DNA from: CAZNXJ01 sp964577115
GTDB taxonomy: Bacteria; Planctomycetota; Planctomycetia; Pirellulales; Pirellulaceae
DNA length: 64,000 bases
Assembly: GCA_964577115.1 (NCBI GenBank)
Contig: CAZNXJ010000007.1
Location: 124,001 to 188,000, forward strand
Reading direction: 5' to 3'
How positions within the stretch are numbered: position 1 is the stretch's first letter; each line of letters opens with the position of its first letter. Below, piece after piece: positions 18,911 to 27,822 of the stretch. A program made the position numbers and the translations under genes. A model generated the notes under the pieces. That model worked only from the letters and a program-made list of their open reading frames with translations, was not told the DNA's origin and made no database searches.

Positions 18911-20668
18911 ATGTTGTATCTCACACTCTCCAATGCACGGCAGCGAGTGCATTTCGAACACTCCGGCGGGCCGCTGGAAGTCGGTCGCGGGCCCATGCGC
19001 GAACTGCCTCGCCTGGTCGTTGAAGATGCCTTTACTTCGCGCGACCAGCTGCGTCTGGAGCCCGCCGGTGATGGCCGCGTGCGCATTACCAATCTAGGCG
19101 CGGCGCTGATGGTTGGCTTAGGGTCCTCGCTGGCACCCGGCCAAACGCAGGAGGTCGAACTGCCCACCCGGATCGCGTTCGGCTATTCGCTGCTCGAGGT
19201 TTCTTCGACTCGCAGCACGGACGGGGGCGCCACCACGCTGCCCACGGCCGCTCAGTCCCCGCGCCGATCGGCACGACGAACGCCGCACGATTCACTCCGG
19301 CCGCTCGGCGATTCGCCATCCATGGAAACGCTGATGGAGTGGTTCGAAAAGCTGCTGCACGTCCAGCGCGCGGCGGCTGGATCGGGCGAATTCTACCAGG
19401 AGACCGCGCGAGCGGTCGTCGAGCTGATCGGGCTCGACCGGGGAGCGGTGCTGCTGCGGGCGAATGATCAGTGGGAGTTGGCGGCCAGCTACGCGCTCTC
19501 GGCGGAACTCGAACGCCCCGTCAGCCAGGCCGTACTCGATCGCGTCGCGCGCGATCAGCGGACGTTCTTCGAGGCCACCGAAGCGCAGCCCCTGACGCAA
19601 AGCCTCGTCGGGATTGAATACGTCGTGGCGTCGCCGATCTTCGACGAGCAGGAAAAACTTGCTGGTGTCTTGTATGGCACTCGCGACCGCCGCTCGGCTG
19701 GATTGCGCTACGGCGTAACTCCGCTGGAAGCCCAAGTCGTCCAGCTGCTGGCCGGAGCCGTCAGCATGGGACTCGCGCGACTCGGCCGCGAAGCGGAAAT
19801 CGCACGGCGGCGCGTGCAGTTCGAGCAGTTCTTCTCGCCCGAATTGGCCCGCGCGCTGGAGCGCAATGCGAGCCTCCTCGAAGGCCAGCAGCGCGAAGTG
19901 ACAGTGATGTTCAGCGATCTGCGCGGCTTCTCATCCATCTCCGAACAGGTTGGTGCCAAGCAGACTTACGAGCTGCTAAGCGACGTGATGGACCGGCTGA
20001 CGAGCCACATTCTCGAATCGGGCGGAGTGGTCATCGACTACTACGGCGATGGGCTCGCAGCCATGTGGAATGCTCCGGCCGAACAACCCGACCATGCCCG
20101 GCGCGCGTGCCAGGCAGCCGTGGCCATGCGGCGCGAGCTACCCGAGCTGAATCGGGTTTGGGCCCCACTGCTCGGCCGGCCCGTTGGGATCGGAATCGGC
20201 ATCAATACCGGTAGCGCTCTCGTGGGTAACGCAGGCAGCAAGCGGCGCCTGAAGTACGGGCCACGAGGACATGTCGTGAACCTGGCCAATCGCGTCGAAG
20301 GAGCCACCAAGCTGCTTGGCGTCGGATGCTTAATGACCGACAACACGGTAAGCCAGCTTCCGGATACGATACAAAGGCGCCGGGTATGCCGCGCCTACGT
20401 AACCGGTATCCAGCAGCCCGTGGACCTTCATGAACTCGTTGTGGACCACGACGCAACTTTGTCGGGCGAAGCATTGGATTTGTACGCCGAGGCTCTTGCG
20501 GCGTATGAACGCGGAGAGCTGGCGAAGTGCGAGGTACTTTGTGGCGCGCTGCGGCGTGGCGCCGGGCACCTCGACGTGCCGACTCGGTTGCTGGCAGAGC
20601 GAGCGTCCCAGGCACGGGGCGCACCGCCCGAGTTGTTCGAACCGATTTATCGCCTCGAGACGAAGTAG
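18911..20668 (+). CDS. FHA-like / GAF / class III nucleotidyl cyclase
   Basis: The 585-residue soluble signalling protein has an N-terminal FHA-like domain (~1-100, with VGRG), a GAF sensor domain (~140-300) and a C-terminal class III adenylate/guanylate cyclase domain (~330-500). Both metal-binding Asp are present (FSDLRGF, D336; YYGDG, D380), as are the transition-state Asn457 and Arg461 (VVNLANR). The position that normally carries the base-recognising Lys (as in KYIGD) is Asp376, and the second specificity position lies in a YGPRG loop without the usual Asp, so the substrate cannot be assigned as ATP or GTP. No Shine-Dalgarno sequence is close to the ATG at 18911. The protein probably links phosphoprotein recognition and ligand sensing to cyclic nucleotide synthesis. 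Confidence 0.88.
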   Translation: MLYLTLSNARQRVHFEHSGGPLEVGRGPMRELPRLVVEDAFTSRDQLRLEPAGDGRVRITNLGAALMVGLGSSLAPGQTQEVELPTRIAFGYSLLEVSSTRSTDGGATTLPTAAQSPRRSARRTPHDSLRPLGDSPSMETLMEWFEKLLHVQRAAAGSGEFYQETARAVVELIGLDRGAVLLRANDQWELAASYALSAELERPVSQAVLDRVARDQRTFFEATEAQPLTQSLVGIEYVVASPIFDEQEKLAGVLYGTRDRRSAGLRYGVTPLEAQVVQLLAGAVSMGLARLGREAEIARRRVQFEQFFSPELARALERNASLLEGQQREVTVMFSDLRGFSSISEQVGAKQTYELLSDVMDRLTSHILESGGVVIDYYGDGLAAMWNAPAEQPDHARRACQAAVAMRRELPELNRVWAPLLGRPVGIGIGINTGSALVGNAGSKRRLKYGPRGHVVNLANRVEGATKLLGVGCLMTDNTVSQLPDTIQRRRVCRAYVTGIQQPVDLHELVVDHDATLSGEALDLYAEALAAYERGELAKCEVLCGALRRGAGHLDVPTRLLAERASQARGAPPELFEPIYRLETK

Positions 20669-20790
20669 ATGGGTCTCGATAGGATCGAACGTCTCACCCA
20701 ATTGTTGGCGCGCCATTTCCTCGTACCTCCCCGTACACCACAGACACGGCGGATTGCCACCAGGCAGCCACCTGGGAAAGGAACGAAACG

Positions 20791-21237
20791 ATGCGAATCG
20801 GAGTGGCCGCCGATCACGGCGGGTTTGAAATGAAGCAGCAACTGGCCGCTCGACTACGCGCCGCCGGCCATGAAGTCGTCGACTTCGGCGCCGCGCAGCT
20901 TGACCCCGACGACGACTACCCCGATTTCTCCGTTCCGCTAGCGCGCGCTATTGCCGCAGGTGAGGTCGAGCGAGGTATCGCAGTGTGCGGCAGTGGAGTT
21001 GGCGTGGCCATCGCCATGAATAAAATCGCCGGCGTACGCGCAGCACTCACGCACGACGCATTCAGCGCGCGGCAAGGCGTCGAAGACGACGACATGAATG
21101 CGCTGTGCCTCGGCGCACGCGTCATTGGCCTGGAGCTCGCATGGCTGCTCGTCCAAACGTTTCTCAGTGCCCGGTTTTCCGATGCCGAGCGGCATCGGAG
21201 GCGGGTGGCAGCCGTGCGAGCGCTGGAACGCGACTGA
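20791..21237 (+). CDS. rpiB: Ribose 5-phosphate isomerase B
   Basis: The 148-residue protein is the usual length for RpiB/LacAB isomerases, which interconvert ribose 5-phosphate and ribulose 5-phosphate in the non-oxidative pentose phosphate pathway. The N-terminal AADHGG motif, the catalytic Cys66 in VCGSGVG and the anion-binding GARVIG are intact. The ATG has AAAGGA about 8 nt upstream. It stands alone in the same direction as the cyclase gene 122 bp before it. In the family, a few residues set the preference for ribose over allose phosphate, and they cannot be judged with certainty here. Confidence 0.95.
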   Translation: MRIGVAADHGGFEMKQQLAARLRAAGHEVVDFGAAQLDPDDDYPDFSVPLARAIAAGEVERGIAVCGSGVGVAIAMNKIAGVRAALTHDAFSARQGVEDDDMNALCLGARVIGLELAWLLVQTFLSARFSDAERHRRRVAAVRALERD

Positions 21238-21264
21238 CGGCGCGCAGGGCGAGCGTCTGAGCGT

Positions 21265-22242
21265 CTAGTGTTTGAGGTTGATCCGATAGAGCCCGAAGCG
21301 ATTCGTGCCTTGGGGACCGGCGGCCGTGATGTACAGCGTCCGAGCTTGCTCGCCTCGTCCAAATGTGCAGTTCGTCGGTGCGCCCGGCGTGGCAATGAAC
21401 GCTAGCGGCCGGCCCTTCGGATCGAACACATACACGCCAGCTTCGCGGCCGCTCCCCGCCGTGGCGTAGATGTTGCCTTCCTCGTCCAAGGTCATGCCAT
21501 CGATGCCCCGGCGATTCGGTCCGAAATCGAACAGAATCTTCTTCTCGGCGAACGTGCCATCCTCCTGAATCTTGAACGCAACCAAGTGATGATTGCCGTT
21601 GGGATCGCCGTTATTGTCCGCGACATACGCGGTCTTGCCGTCGGCGGAAATAAGGATGCCGTTCGGCTTTTGTAGTTCGCGAGTCGCGATGCGGACGACG
21701 GGCTGGTCGCCTGAGCGGTCGATCAGGAAGACGCCTTCAAAATCCAGTTCCCTCGGTTCATCGCCCACGTAACGTGGGTCCGTGAAGTACACGTTGCCGT
21801 CGGGACTTACTGCGACATCGTTCGGGCTGTTGAAGCGTTTCCCATCGTAGCGGTCGGCGAGCGTTTTCGGTACGCCACCAGGGGGCGTGATGCTGATTCG
21901 TTGATTGCCACCGTTGGCGCCTTCGCAGGCAATCAAGTTGCCGTCGCGATCGAAAATGAGCCCGTTCGCTCGCCCACTGTCTTCTCGGTAAACGGTGGTC
22001 TCACCGGTGCGCGGGTCATAGCGAAGGATGCGATTCCCGATATCGCTGAACAGGATCGTACCATCGCGATCGGCGGCCGGTCCTTCCGTGAACTCGCCCT
22101 CATTCCACAGCAGCTCTACCTCCGCCCCGGCCGGCACGATTTTGTCCTGCGCCTCAGGCTTAAATTCGTCCGCCATGAGCTGGCTCAATCCCAACGCGGC
22201 CACCAGCGATACGACCAGGCCACTGCGCACCCACATCCCCAT
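21265..22242 (-). CDS. Secreted SMP-30/gluconolactonase-like protein
   Basis: The 325-residue protein has a signal peptide (LVVSLVAALGLSQLMA) and a six-bladed SMP-30/gluconolactonase/LRE propeller. FTEGPAADRDG carries the metal-ligand Glu, and GRANGLIFDRDGNL, NSPNDVAVSPDGNVYFTDP and KPNGILISADG are the family's blade signatures with Asn/Asp metal ligands. It probably hydrolyses a sugar lactone in the periplasm. The ATG at 22242 has GGGAGG 9 nt upstream. It is convergent with rpiB, with only 27 bp between the stop codons. Confidence 0.92.
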   Translation of the reverse strand: MGMWVRSGLVVSLVAALGLSQLMADEFKPEAQDKIVPAGAEVELLWNEGEFTEGPAADRDGTILFSDIGNRILRYDPRTGETTVYREDSGRANGLIFDRDGNLIACEGANGGNQRISITPPGGVPKTLADRYDGKRFNSPNDVAVSPDGNVYFTDPRYVGDEPRELDFEGVFLIDRSGDQPVVRIATRELQKPNGILISADGKTAYVADNNGDPNGNHHLVAFKIQEDGTFAEKKILFDFGPNRRGIDGMTLDEEGNIYATAGSGREAGVYVFDPKGRPLAFIATPGAPTNCTFGRGEQARTLYITAAGPQGTNRFGLYRINLKH

Positions 22243-22306
22243 GATCCTTGACCTCCCAAGATCCGCGCGAACTCTCGTTCCCCATCCGTGCCAATCCTCG
22301 GTTCCA

Positions 22307-23158
22307 CTAATTCCCGCACACGGGAATACGAATCGTCTTGGGAACCATCTTACAGACGCGGACCTGTTTTTCGACGTCCACCGTGTACGGCACGCAAACT
22401 TCGACAGGAACGACCTTCGTCTCGGGAACTTTTTCCGTAACGCAGACAGTCACCATCTCGACGCGAGTCTTTGGGACAACCGTTTCATAGGGATGGTTGA
22501 CCGTTTTTGTTTCCGTCTTCGTCTCCCAGACTTTGACGCGCCGCGTGCGCTCCACGGGAACGCAGACGGTGACTTCGCAAGTGTACGGTTCCTTGATTTC
22601 CACCATCTGGTTTTCCGTAACTTCGACTTCCCGTTCGACGATCTTCGGTACCCAGACCTGGCAAACACGAGTCGACTTTACGCCCTTCGCGTCGCACGTT
22701 TCGACCTCTCGCTGCTCGTAGTGCCCCTGATCCTCGCAGACCACCTTCTTGACTGTCACCGGCCGGCACTCCGTGCGCGTGCGGTACTTCGTCACGGTCT
22801 TCGTGCCCGGCACGTACTCGTGATACTTCTGATCCACCCACTTCACGACGGGCGTATCGACCTCGAACGTCTGCACTTCGTTCCGCTTTTCGCGCACCCA
22901 TACCGTCCGCTCGCATGGAACCTGCTTCGTCACTTGCACGCATTTGTAAGTGACGCACTCCTTCTCTTGGACCTCGGTCCGATAGCGAGTTTCCTTGCAC
23001 GTGCGCGTCTCGGTCACCCACTGGGGAACGTAGATGGTTTTCTCGATGAAATTCGGCCCCGCCCGCTCGGCCCCTTTCTGGACTTTCTGGACGCTGTCGT
23101 CACCAGCGGACACGAACAAAGCGACGGCGAGGTAGATCGCACAATCGGTCAACAGCAT
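22307..23158 (-). CDS. Cysteine- and valine-rich YTV-like repeat protein
   Basis: This 283-residue secreted protein has a hydrophobic leader (LLTDCAIYLAVALFVSA) and then a mature part that is almost wholly degenerate beta-type repeats of Val/Thr/Lys/Glu with 14 Cys, such as PYTVDVEKQVRVCKMVPKT and PYTCEVTVCVPVERTRR. The regular Cys spacing suggests disulfide or coordinated cross-links. It resembles the YTV-type, Cys-rich envelope proteins known from Planctomycetes, but most units here read VxVCVP rather than strict YTV. The ATG at 23158 has AAGGA 8 nt upstream. The gene shares its upstream region with the divergent SdpR-like regulator. The long opposite-strand frame here is a compositional artefact. 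Confidence 0.8.
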   Translation of the reverse strand: MLLTDCAIYLAVALFVSAGDDSVQKVQKGAERAGPNFIEKTIYVPQWVTETRTCKETRYRTEVQEKECVTYKCVQVTKQVPCERTVWVREKRNEVQTFEVDTPVVKWVDQKYHEYVPGTKTVTKYRTRTECRPVTVKKVVCEDQGHYEQREVETCDAKGVKSTRVCQVWVPKIVEREVEVTENQMVEIKEPYTCEVTVCVPVERTRRVKVWETKTETKTVNHPYETVVPKTRVEMVTVCVTEKVPETKVVPVEVCVPYTVDVEKQVRVCKMVPKTIRIPVCGN

Positions 23159-23416
23159 GGCGGGGATCCTTGAGAAGGAAAGGATTCGGGGTTCAGGAGT
23201 TTTGGCGTGGACGGCGGCAGTCCATGGCAAGCATAGATTGCATTTCGGGCCGGAGAAAGGTGCACGGTGCTCCGAATGCGCCGATCGTAGCGGCTGGCTG
23301 GTCGGCCGAGTGTGAATCCCGCCAGCCGGCGCTCACCCGCTGCGAACCCAGCAAGATTTTTACCACATCGCTCGCCCTTCTCTCGACCGAGGCCGCGTTC
23401 TCGCGTCTAATTTCGT

Positions 23417-23430
23417 TAATTCGCGAATTA
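23417..23430. promoter_or_regulatory. Perfect 14-bp palindrome, candidate SdpR/ArsR operator
   Basis: TAATTCGCGAATTA is perfectly self-complementary and AT-rich in a GC-rich region. Its right end is 18 bp before the ATG of the ArsR-family gene, the typical position for an autorepressor site. Confidence 0.65.
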
Positions 23431-23448
23431 CCGAACGAAGAGCCGAGC

Positions 23449-23739
23449 ATGCTGAACGAAGTATTTCATGCGCTGAGCGATCCGACGCGGCGCGAGATCG
23501 TGCGGCTGCTTCGCGACCATGATCGGACGGCAGGCGAGTTGGCCGAACACTTTAACCTGGCGAAGTCAACGCTGTCCGGCCATTTTAACGTGCTGAAGCG
23601 AGCGGGGCTGGTGGTGGCCGAGCGGCATGGGACACGGATCGTCTACAGCCTCAACGCGTCGGCGCTGGAGGAGGCCGTGGCGATGATGCTGGAGCTGTTT
23701 CGCGTAGGGAAGGTCCCGCATTCGGAGCGAAAGAAATGA
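23449..23739 (+). CDS. ArsR/SdpR-family autorepressor
   Basis: This is a 96-residue winged-helix protein. The FHALSDPTRREIVRLLR opening and the recognition helix (LAKSTLSGHFNVLKRAGLV) place it with the SdpR-like ArsR repressors that lack a metal-binding CxC. The ATG at 23449 is chosen over upstream in-frame codons because the ArsR fold begins at once and the palindrome lies just upstream. The stop overlaps the start of the SdpI-like gene (ATGA), so the two are translationally coupled. In Bacillus subtilis, SdpR is sequestered by membrane SdpI; the same logic may apply here, by inference. Confidence 0.92.
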   Translation: MLNEVFHALSDPTRREIVRLLRDHDRTAGELAEHFNLAKSTLSGHFNVLKRAGLVVAERHGTRIVYSLNASALEEAVAMMLELFRVGKVPHSERKK

Positions 23740-24428
23740 AAACCACGTGGCGTGCCGAGTTGCCTCAGCTGTTGCTCATTGCCGCGATGCTCGTTGCGTC
23801 CGCCGCAGTCTGGCCCCAGGTCGGCGAGCGGATCCCCATGCACTGGAATGTCCGCGGCGAGGTGGATCGCTACGGTGGCAAATGGGAGGGCCTGCTGCTG
23901 TTGCCGGCGTTCACCTTCGCCCTCTATCTAATGCTCCTCTTCTTGCCGCGTCTCGATCCGGGCCGAGCCAACTTCGAGCACTTCTCGTCGCCGTACCTCG
24001 TCGTTCGTTATCTACTGGTCGTCGTGATGGCGATCATGCATGGCGGAGTCCTCGCCAGTGCGCTGGGCTATTCCGTACGGATGGAAATCCTGACGCCGGT
24101 GGTAGTCGGGGGGATGTTCATCATCCTCGGGAACTTCATGGGAAAGCTCCGCCCGAACTGGCTGGTGGGCGTACGGACTCCGTGGACCTTGTCGAGCAAA
24201 GCGTCGTGGGACAAGACGCACCGGCAGGCCGGCTGGCTGTTCATACTCTCGGGCGCGTGCCTGGTAGCGGCGGGACTGATCGGCACGCTCTGGGCAGCGA
24301 TCGGCGCTTTCCTTGTGCTGGGGCTCTCCGTCGTGTGGCTAATCCTCTACTCCTACCTTGTCTGGCGCCAGGACCCGCACCGCATTCCGCCCGCCGGAAC
24401 CCTGCCCGAAGAAAAGGAAGACGCGTGA
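23736..24428 (+). CDS. SdpI-family membrane protein (DUF1648)
   Basis: The 230-residue integral membrane protein has about six hydrophobic helices. The DUF1648 part is marked by PMHWNVRGEVDRYGGKW (residues ~35-50), and the SdpI domain contains GKLRPNWLVGVRTPWTLSS and WDKTHRQAGWLF (~130-170). In Bacillus, SdpI gives immunity to the SdpC toxin and also acts as a signal receptor for SdpR. Here it overlaps its repressor gene by 4 nt. No SdpABC-like toxin genes are seen nearby, so the role may be a general membrane-stress sensor. Confidence 0.92.
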   Translation: MKTTWRAELPQLLLIAAMLVASAAVWPQVGERIPMHWNVRGEVDRYGGKWEGLLLLPAFTFALYLMLLFLPRLDPGRANFEHFSSPYLVVRYLLVVVMAIMHGGVLASALGYSVRMEILTPVVVGGMFIILGNFMGKLRPNWLVGVRTPWTLSSKASWDKTHRQAGWLFILSGACLVAAGLIGTLWAAIGAFLVLGLSVVWLILYSYLVWRQDPHRIPPAGTLPEEKEDA

Positions 24429-24494
24429 CGCGCGTCGCCTCTCGCTCGCCGCTCACCTGCCATCGCTCGGCGTCGTGTTTGAACCAGGAACTCG

Positions 24495-25790
24495 CTAGTG
24501 ATCCATCGAAATTTGATGCGTTTCCTTGGCGAGCCACACGGACAGGAGCGTAATCAGGGCCATGATGATGAGGTAGGCAGCGACCAACGCCGGGTCGCCC
24601 CCGTTCCAATTTAGCAGTGCGATGGCAATTAACGGAGCCAATCCACCGGATAACGGCGCCGCCAATTGGTAGCCGATCGAAGCCCCTGAGTACCGCACCG
24701 ATGTGCCGAACAGTTCCGAGAAAAACGCAGCCTGGGGTGCATACATCGCGGAATGGATGACGAGCCCAAGCACAACGGCCAGCGTAATGGCAGCCGTTGA
24801 ACGGGTTTCCACCAGCCAAAAGAACGGAAAGGCAAAGGCAATCAGCAGCAGAGTTCCACCAAGATAAACGGGCCGGCGGCCGATACGGTCCGACAGGACT
24901 CCGAAGAAGGGAATGAGGAAGAGCTGAATTCCGGATGCGATCAAGACGCTGTTGAGCACCTGGGAGTCGTCAACGCCGAGCGACTTTGCGTAGGAAAGCA
25001 CAAAGACCGTGAAGATATAGAAACAAGCGTTTTCGGCAAAGCGTGCTCCCATCGAGAGCAGGACGCTTTTCGGATATTTGACAAACACTTCAACAATCGG
25101 AAGCGTGTTCGACTTCGTGGTTCGCCGAGCCGCTTCGAACAAGGGGCTTTCCAGCACGTGCAGGCGAATGAACAATCCGATCCCCAGCAGCACGATGCCG
25201 AGCAGAAACGGAATCCGCCAGCCCCACACCATGAAGTTTGAGCCGGTTAGATACTGCGTCGTGTTGAAGATGGCGTTGGCCAGCAGCAGTCCGGCGGGCA
25301 CCCCCGCCTGCACCCAGCTGGCATAGAGTCCACGGCGCCCCTGATGTCCGTGCTCGACAGCCATCAGCACGGCACCTCCCCATTCCCCGCCGACACCGAA
25401 TCCTTGGATGAATCGCAGGAGAACGAGTAGCAGCGGAGCCCAGAATCCGATGGTGGCGTGCGTCGGTAGCAGACCGATGGCGAACGTGGCGACACCCATC
25501 AGCATCAGAGTTGTGACGAGCATCGATTTGCGGCCGAGCCGGTCACCGAAATGTCCAAATACGATCCCGCCGACGGGCCGCGCAAAAAAGCCGACGGAAT
25601 AGGTGGCGAAGGCGGCCATCGTTCCGTAAATCGGCGAGACGGTTGGAAAAAACAGTTCGCCGAAGACAAGCGCAGACGCGGTGCCGTAGAGAAAAAAGTC
25701 GTACCACTCGATCGTTGTACCGATGAAGCTCGCAGTAACGACGCGGCCGACCGAAGGTGGAGCAGGGGTCGAGGGAGATCGCGTATCCAT
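24495..25790 (-). CDS. MHS-family MFS transporter
   Basis: This 431-residue, 12-helix major facilitator protein belongs to the metabolite:H+ symporter family. It shows the family opening GTTIEWYDFFLYGTASALV, the loop 2-3 motif GHFGDRLGRK and RFIQGFGVGGEWGGAVL in helix 4. Relatives move shikimate, alpha-ketoglutarate, proline/betaine or citrate with protons; the substrate here cannot be told from sequence. The ATG at 25790 has AGGAAG just upstream. The gene converges on the SdpI gene and diverges from DUF493. Confidence 0.92.
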   Translation of the reverse strand: MDTRSPSTPAPPSVGRVVTASFIGTTIEWYDFFLYGTASALVFGELFFPTVSPIYGTMAAFATYSVGFFARPVGGIVFGHFGDRLGRKSMLVTTLMLMGVATFAIGLLPTHATIGFWAPLLLVLLRFIQGFGVGGEWGGAVLMAVEHGHQGRRGLYASWVQAGVPAGLLLANAIFNTTQYLTGSNFMVWGWRIPFLLGIVLLGIGLFIRLHVLESPLFEAARRTTKSNTLPIVEVFVKYPKSVLLSMGARFAENACFYIFTVFVLSYAKSLGVDDSQVLNSVLIASGIQLFLIPFFGVLSDRIGRRPVYLGGTLLLIAFAFPFFWLVETRSTAAITLAVVLGLVIHSAMYAPQAAFFSELFGTSVRYSGASIGYQLAAPLSGGLAPLIAIALLNWNGGDPALVAAYLIIMALITLLSVWLAKETHQISMDH

Positions 25791-26056
25791 AAGGCTTCCT
25801 GTCAGGGGCCTATGTTATGACTCGCCGCATCGCACGCCGCAACCCGTGCCTCTGCACGGCCGTGAATCGCGCAGCGACCGTGGGCCAACAGCGTCGGACC
25901 AACCGATACGCGAAGTGGTCCTCACGCCGTCAAAATCGTACGATTGAAGTTGCCGGCCCGGTTTGGATCGGGCGCTCTGCCCTGCCCCTCACCGCTGAAT
26001 GGCTCGGCCATTCGCCCGCCGCCCCTTAGGTTCCTCGATCCCCGAAAGGTGTCCCT

Positions 26057-26344
26057 TTGGAAAACTACGCTGCTTCTATCGAACTGTTGAACCGCACCCA
26101 TGATTTCCCGACACACGTCATGCTCAAGGTCATCGGCGTCAACGACATGGCCTTCGTGGCGCGCGTGGTAGCGGCGGTCCGGGAAGGTGCCGGCCATGAC
26201 GTGGATCCTCCCTACCGGACGCGTGTCACGCCGAATCGGCGCCACATCGCCATTACACTCGAGCCGCTGATGGCCGATGCGGAAGAAGTACTCGCCGCGT
26301 ACGCTCGGCTGCGCACGGTCGAAGGCGTGGTGATGATGATGTAA
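26057..26344 (+). CDS. DUF493 (YbeD-like) protein
   Basis: The 95-residue protein is of the DUF493/YbeD type, a small ACT-like alpha/beta fold. HDFPTHVMLKVIG near the N-terminus and ALITLEPLMADAEEVLA-like residues (~65-82) match the family. In E. coli ybeD lies next to lipB, but no lipoate gene is near here. The TTG start at 26057 has AAAGG 7 nt upstream. It is convergent with the MATE gene, 26 bp away. Confidence 0.83.
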   Translation: MENYAASIELLNRTHDFPTHVMLKVIGVNDMAFVARVVAAVREGAGHDVDPPYRTRVTPNRRHIAITLEPLMADAEEVLAAYARLRTVEGVVMMM

Positions 26345-26370
26345 CGAGTTCGGCCGCGGCGGTGGTGGAC

Positions 26371-27822
26371 TTACATCGCCACCGCTTCAACGGCCGAATC
26401 CGTCTCGGCGTCCTCATCCGGGGCAACATCGCCCTCAATGACGCTCATCGACTTCCACTTGCCCTGGAGAAAGCGAGCCAGATAAATCATGCCCAGCGTG
26501 CAGATCCAGGCGGTCAGCACGACCCAGCACCAGAGCAGGCCCCATCCCATCCACGACACGCCCCAGATACCAAACACCAGGGGCAGCGGCGCGGTCACAA
26601 GCGTGACGTACATAATGAACCGCGTGTCTCCCGCACCCTTGATGGCGCTGACGAACACCACGGCGGTCGCGTCGAGCAACGCATAGGCGGCGACGAAGCG
26701 CAGCAGCACCACCACCGTCGCGCGCAGCTTCTCGAACTCGTCCGGATCGACGCCGCTGGCATGCCCGATCAGGAACAGGTCGGGAGTAAAAAAGTACAGC
26801 GCGGCCATGATCCCGGAGTAAATCATGGCGATCCAGTACGACGTCCACGTCGCTCGGCTCGCCAGATGCGGGGACGCTCGGCCGATCTGCTGCCCCACCA
26901 TCGTCGTCACGGCGATCCCCAGGCCGTAGATCGGGACGAAGGCGACACTGTTCACATTGAACGCCAGTGAGGTGGCCACCATCGCATGGCTACCGAGCCG
27001 CCCGACGAGCATCACGAAGAGCGTGATGCCGATGACATCGACCGTCATCTGCAAGCCGCTCGGCCCTCCGTAGCGCATGATGCGCCGAGCCAATGCCCAA
27101 TCAATGGGGCTCCACATGCGGATGCCGTACTGCGAACGCAATTCGGCATTGTGCATCAGCAGGCGGTAGTAACCGACCTTCCACCACTGCGCCGCTACCG
27201 TCGCCCAAGCGGCTCCTTCGATCCCCATCTCGGGAAACCCGAACTTCCCGAAGATCCACAGGTAATCGAGCACGATGTTCACGACGGCCGCGGTTACGTC
27301 GACAACCATCACGGCGCGCGTCTGCCCTCGGCCCGTGAAAAATGTGGACTGAGCCGTGGCGATCACCGTACCACCGGCACCGAACATCAAGATGCGGAAG
27401 TACGCCGCTTCCAGCGAGGCAATCTCGGCCTCGTGACCGGCCGCTCGGAACATCATCCCAGCCAGCGGAATGAAGAGCAGGTAGAGCGGCGCGGCGAGCA
27501 TCCCGAAGCGCATGGCGTGGACGACGACCGCCCCGATCCGCTCCGGCCGGCCCGCCCCGTGGTACTGCGCCACAAAGGCGTTCACGTAAGACGCCACGCC
27601 CATGGGAAAGCAGACGAGCGCGAAGTACAGCATGCCGGCGGGCATGGCCGCCCCCATCGCCGGCAGGGAGTACCAGAGCAGGTACATGCGGTCGATGAAG
27701 TTCATCACCGTCCATGACACCATGGAGATGACGAGCGGCAGCGAGAGCACCAGAACCTCGCGCACGCCGCACTCGCGCGACCACCACGACTGCGGCTTCC
27801 CGCTACAGCCCCCACTATCCAT
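26371..27822 (-). CDS. MATE-family multidrug/polyspecific efflux protein
   Basis: This 483-residue protein has 12 predicted transmembrane helices in two MatE repeats (PLVISMVSWTVMNFIDRMYL at ~30-50; GGPSGLQMTVDVIGITLFVML in the second half), as in NorM-like sodium- or proton-coupled exporters. The ATG at 27822 is chosen because GAGG lies 7 nt upstream; the frame extends 24 codons further without such support. A short acidic C-terminal tail (VAPDEDAETDSA) is cytoplasmic. Substrate unknown. Confidence 0.92.
   Translation of the reverse strand: MDSGGCSGKPQSWWSRECGVREVLVLSLPLVISMVSWTVMNFIDRMYLLWYSLPAMGAAMPAGMLYFALVCFPMGVASYVNAFVAQYHGAGRPERIGAVVVHAMRFGMLAAPLYLLFIPLAGMMFRAAGHEAEIASLEAAYFRILMFGAGGTVIATAQSTFFTGRGQTRAVMVVDVTAAVVNIVLDYLWIFGKFGFPEMGIEGAAWATVAAQWWKVGYYRLLMHNAELRSQYGIRMWSPIDWALARRIMRYGGPSGLQMTVDVIGITLFVMLVGRLGSHAMVATSLAFNVNSVAFVPIYGLGIAVTTMVGQQIGRASPHLASRATWTSYWIAMIYSGIMAALYFFTPDLFLIGHASGVDPDEFEKLRATVVVLLRFVAAYALLDATAVVFVSAIKGAGDTRFIMYVTLVTAPLPLVFGIWGVSWMGWGLLWCWVVLTAWICTLGMIYLARFLQGKWKSMSVIEGDVAPDEDAETDSAVEAVAM

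Noticed and set aside
22028..23173. 381-codon plus-strand frame rich in Asp, His and Arg
   Set aside because: Antisense to the YTV-like protein; composition is that of a reverse frame of Val/Lys/Glu codons.
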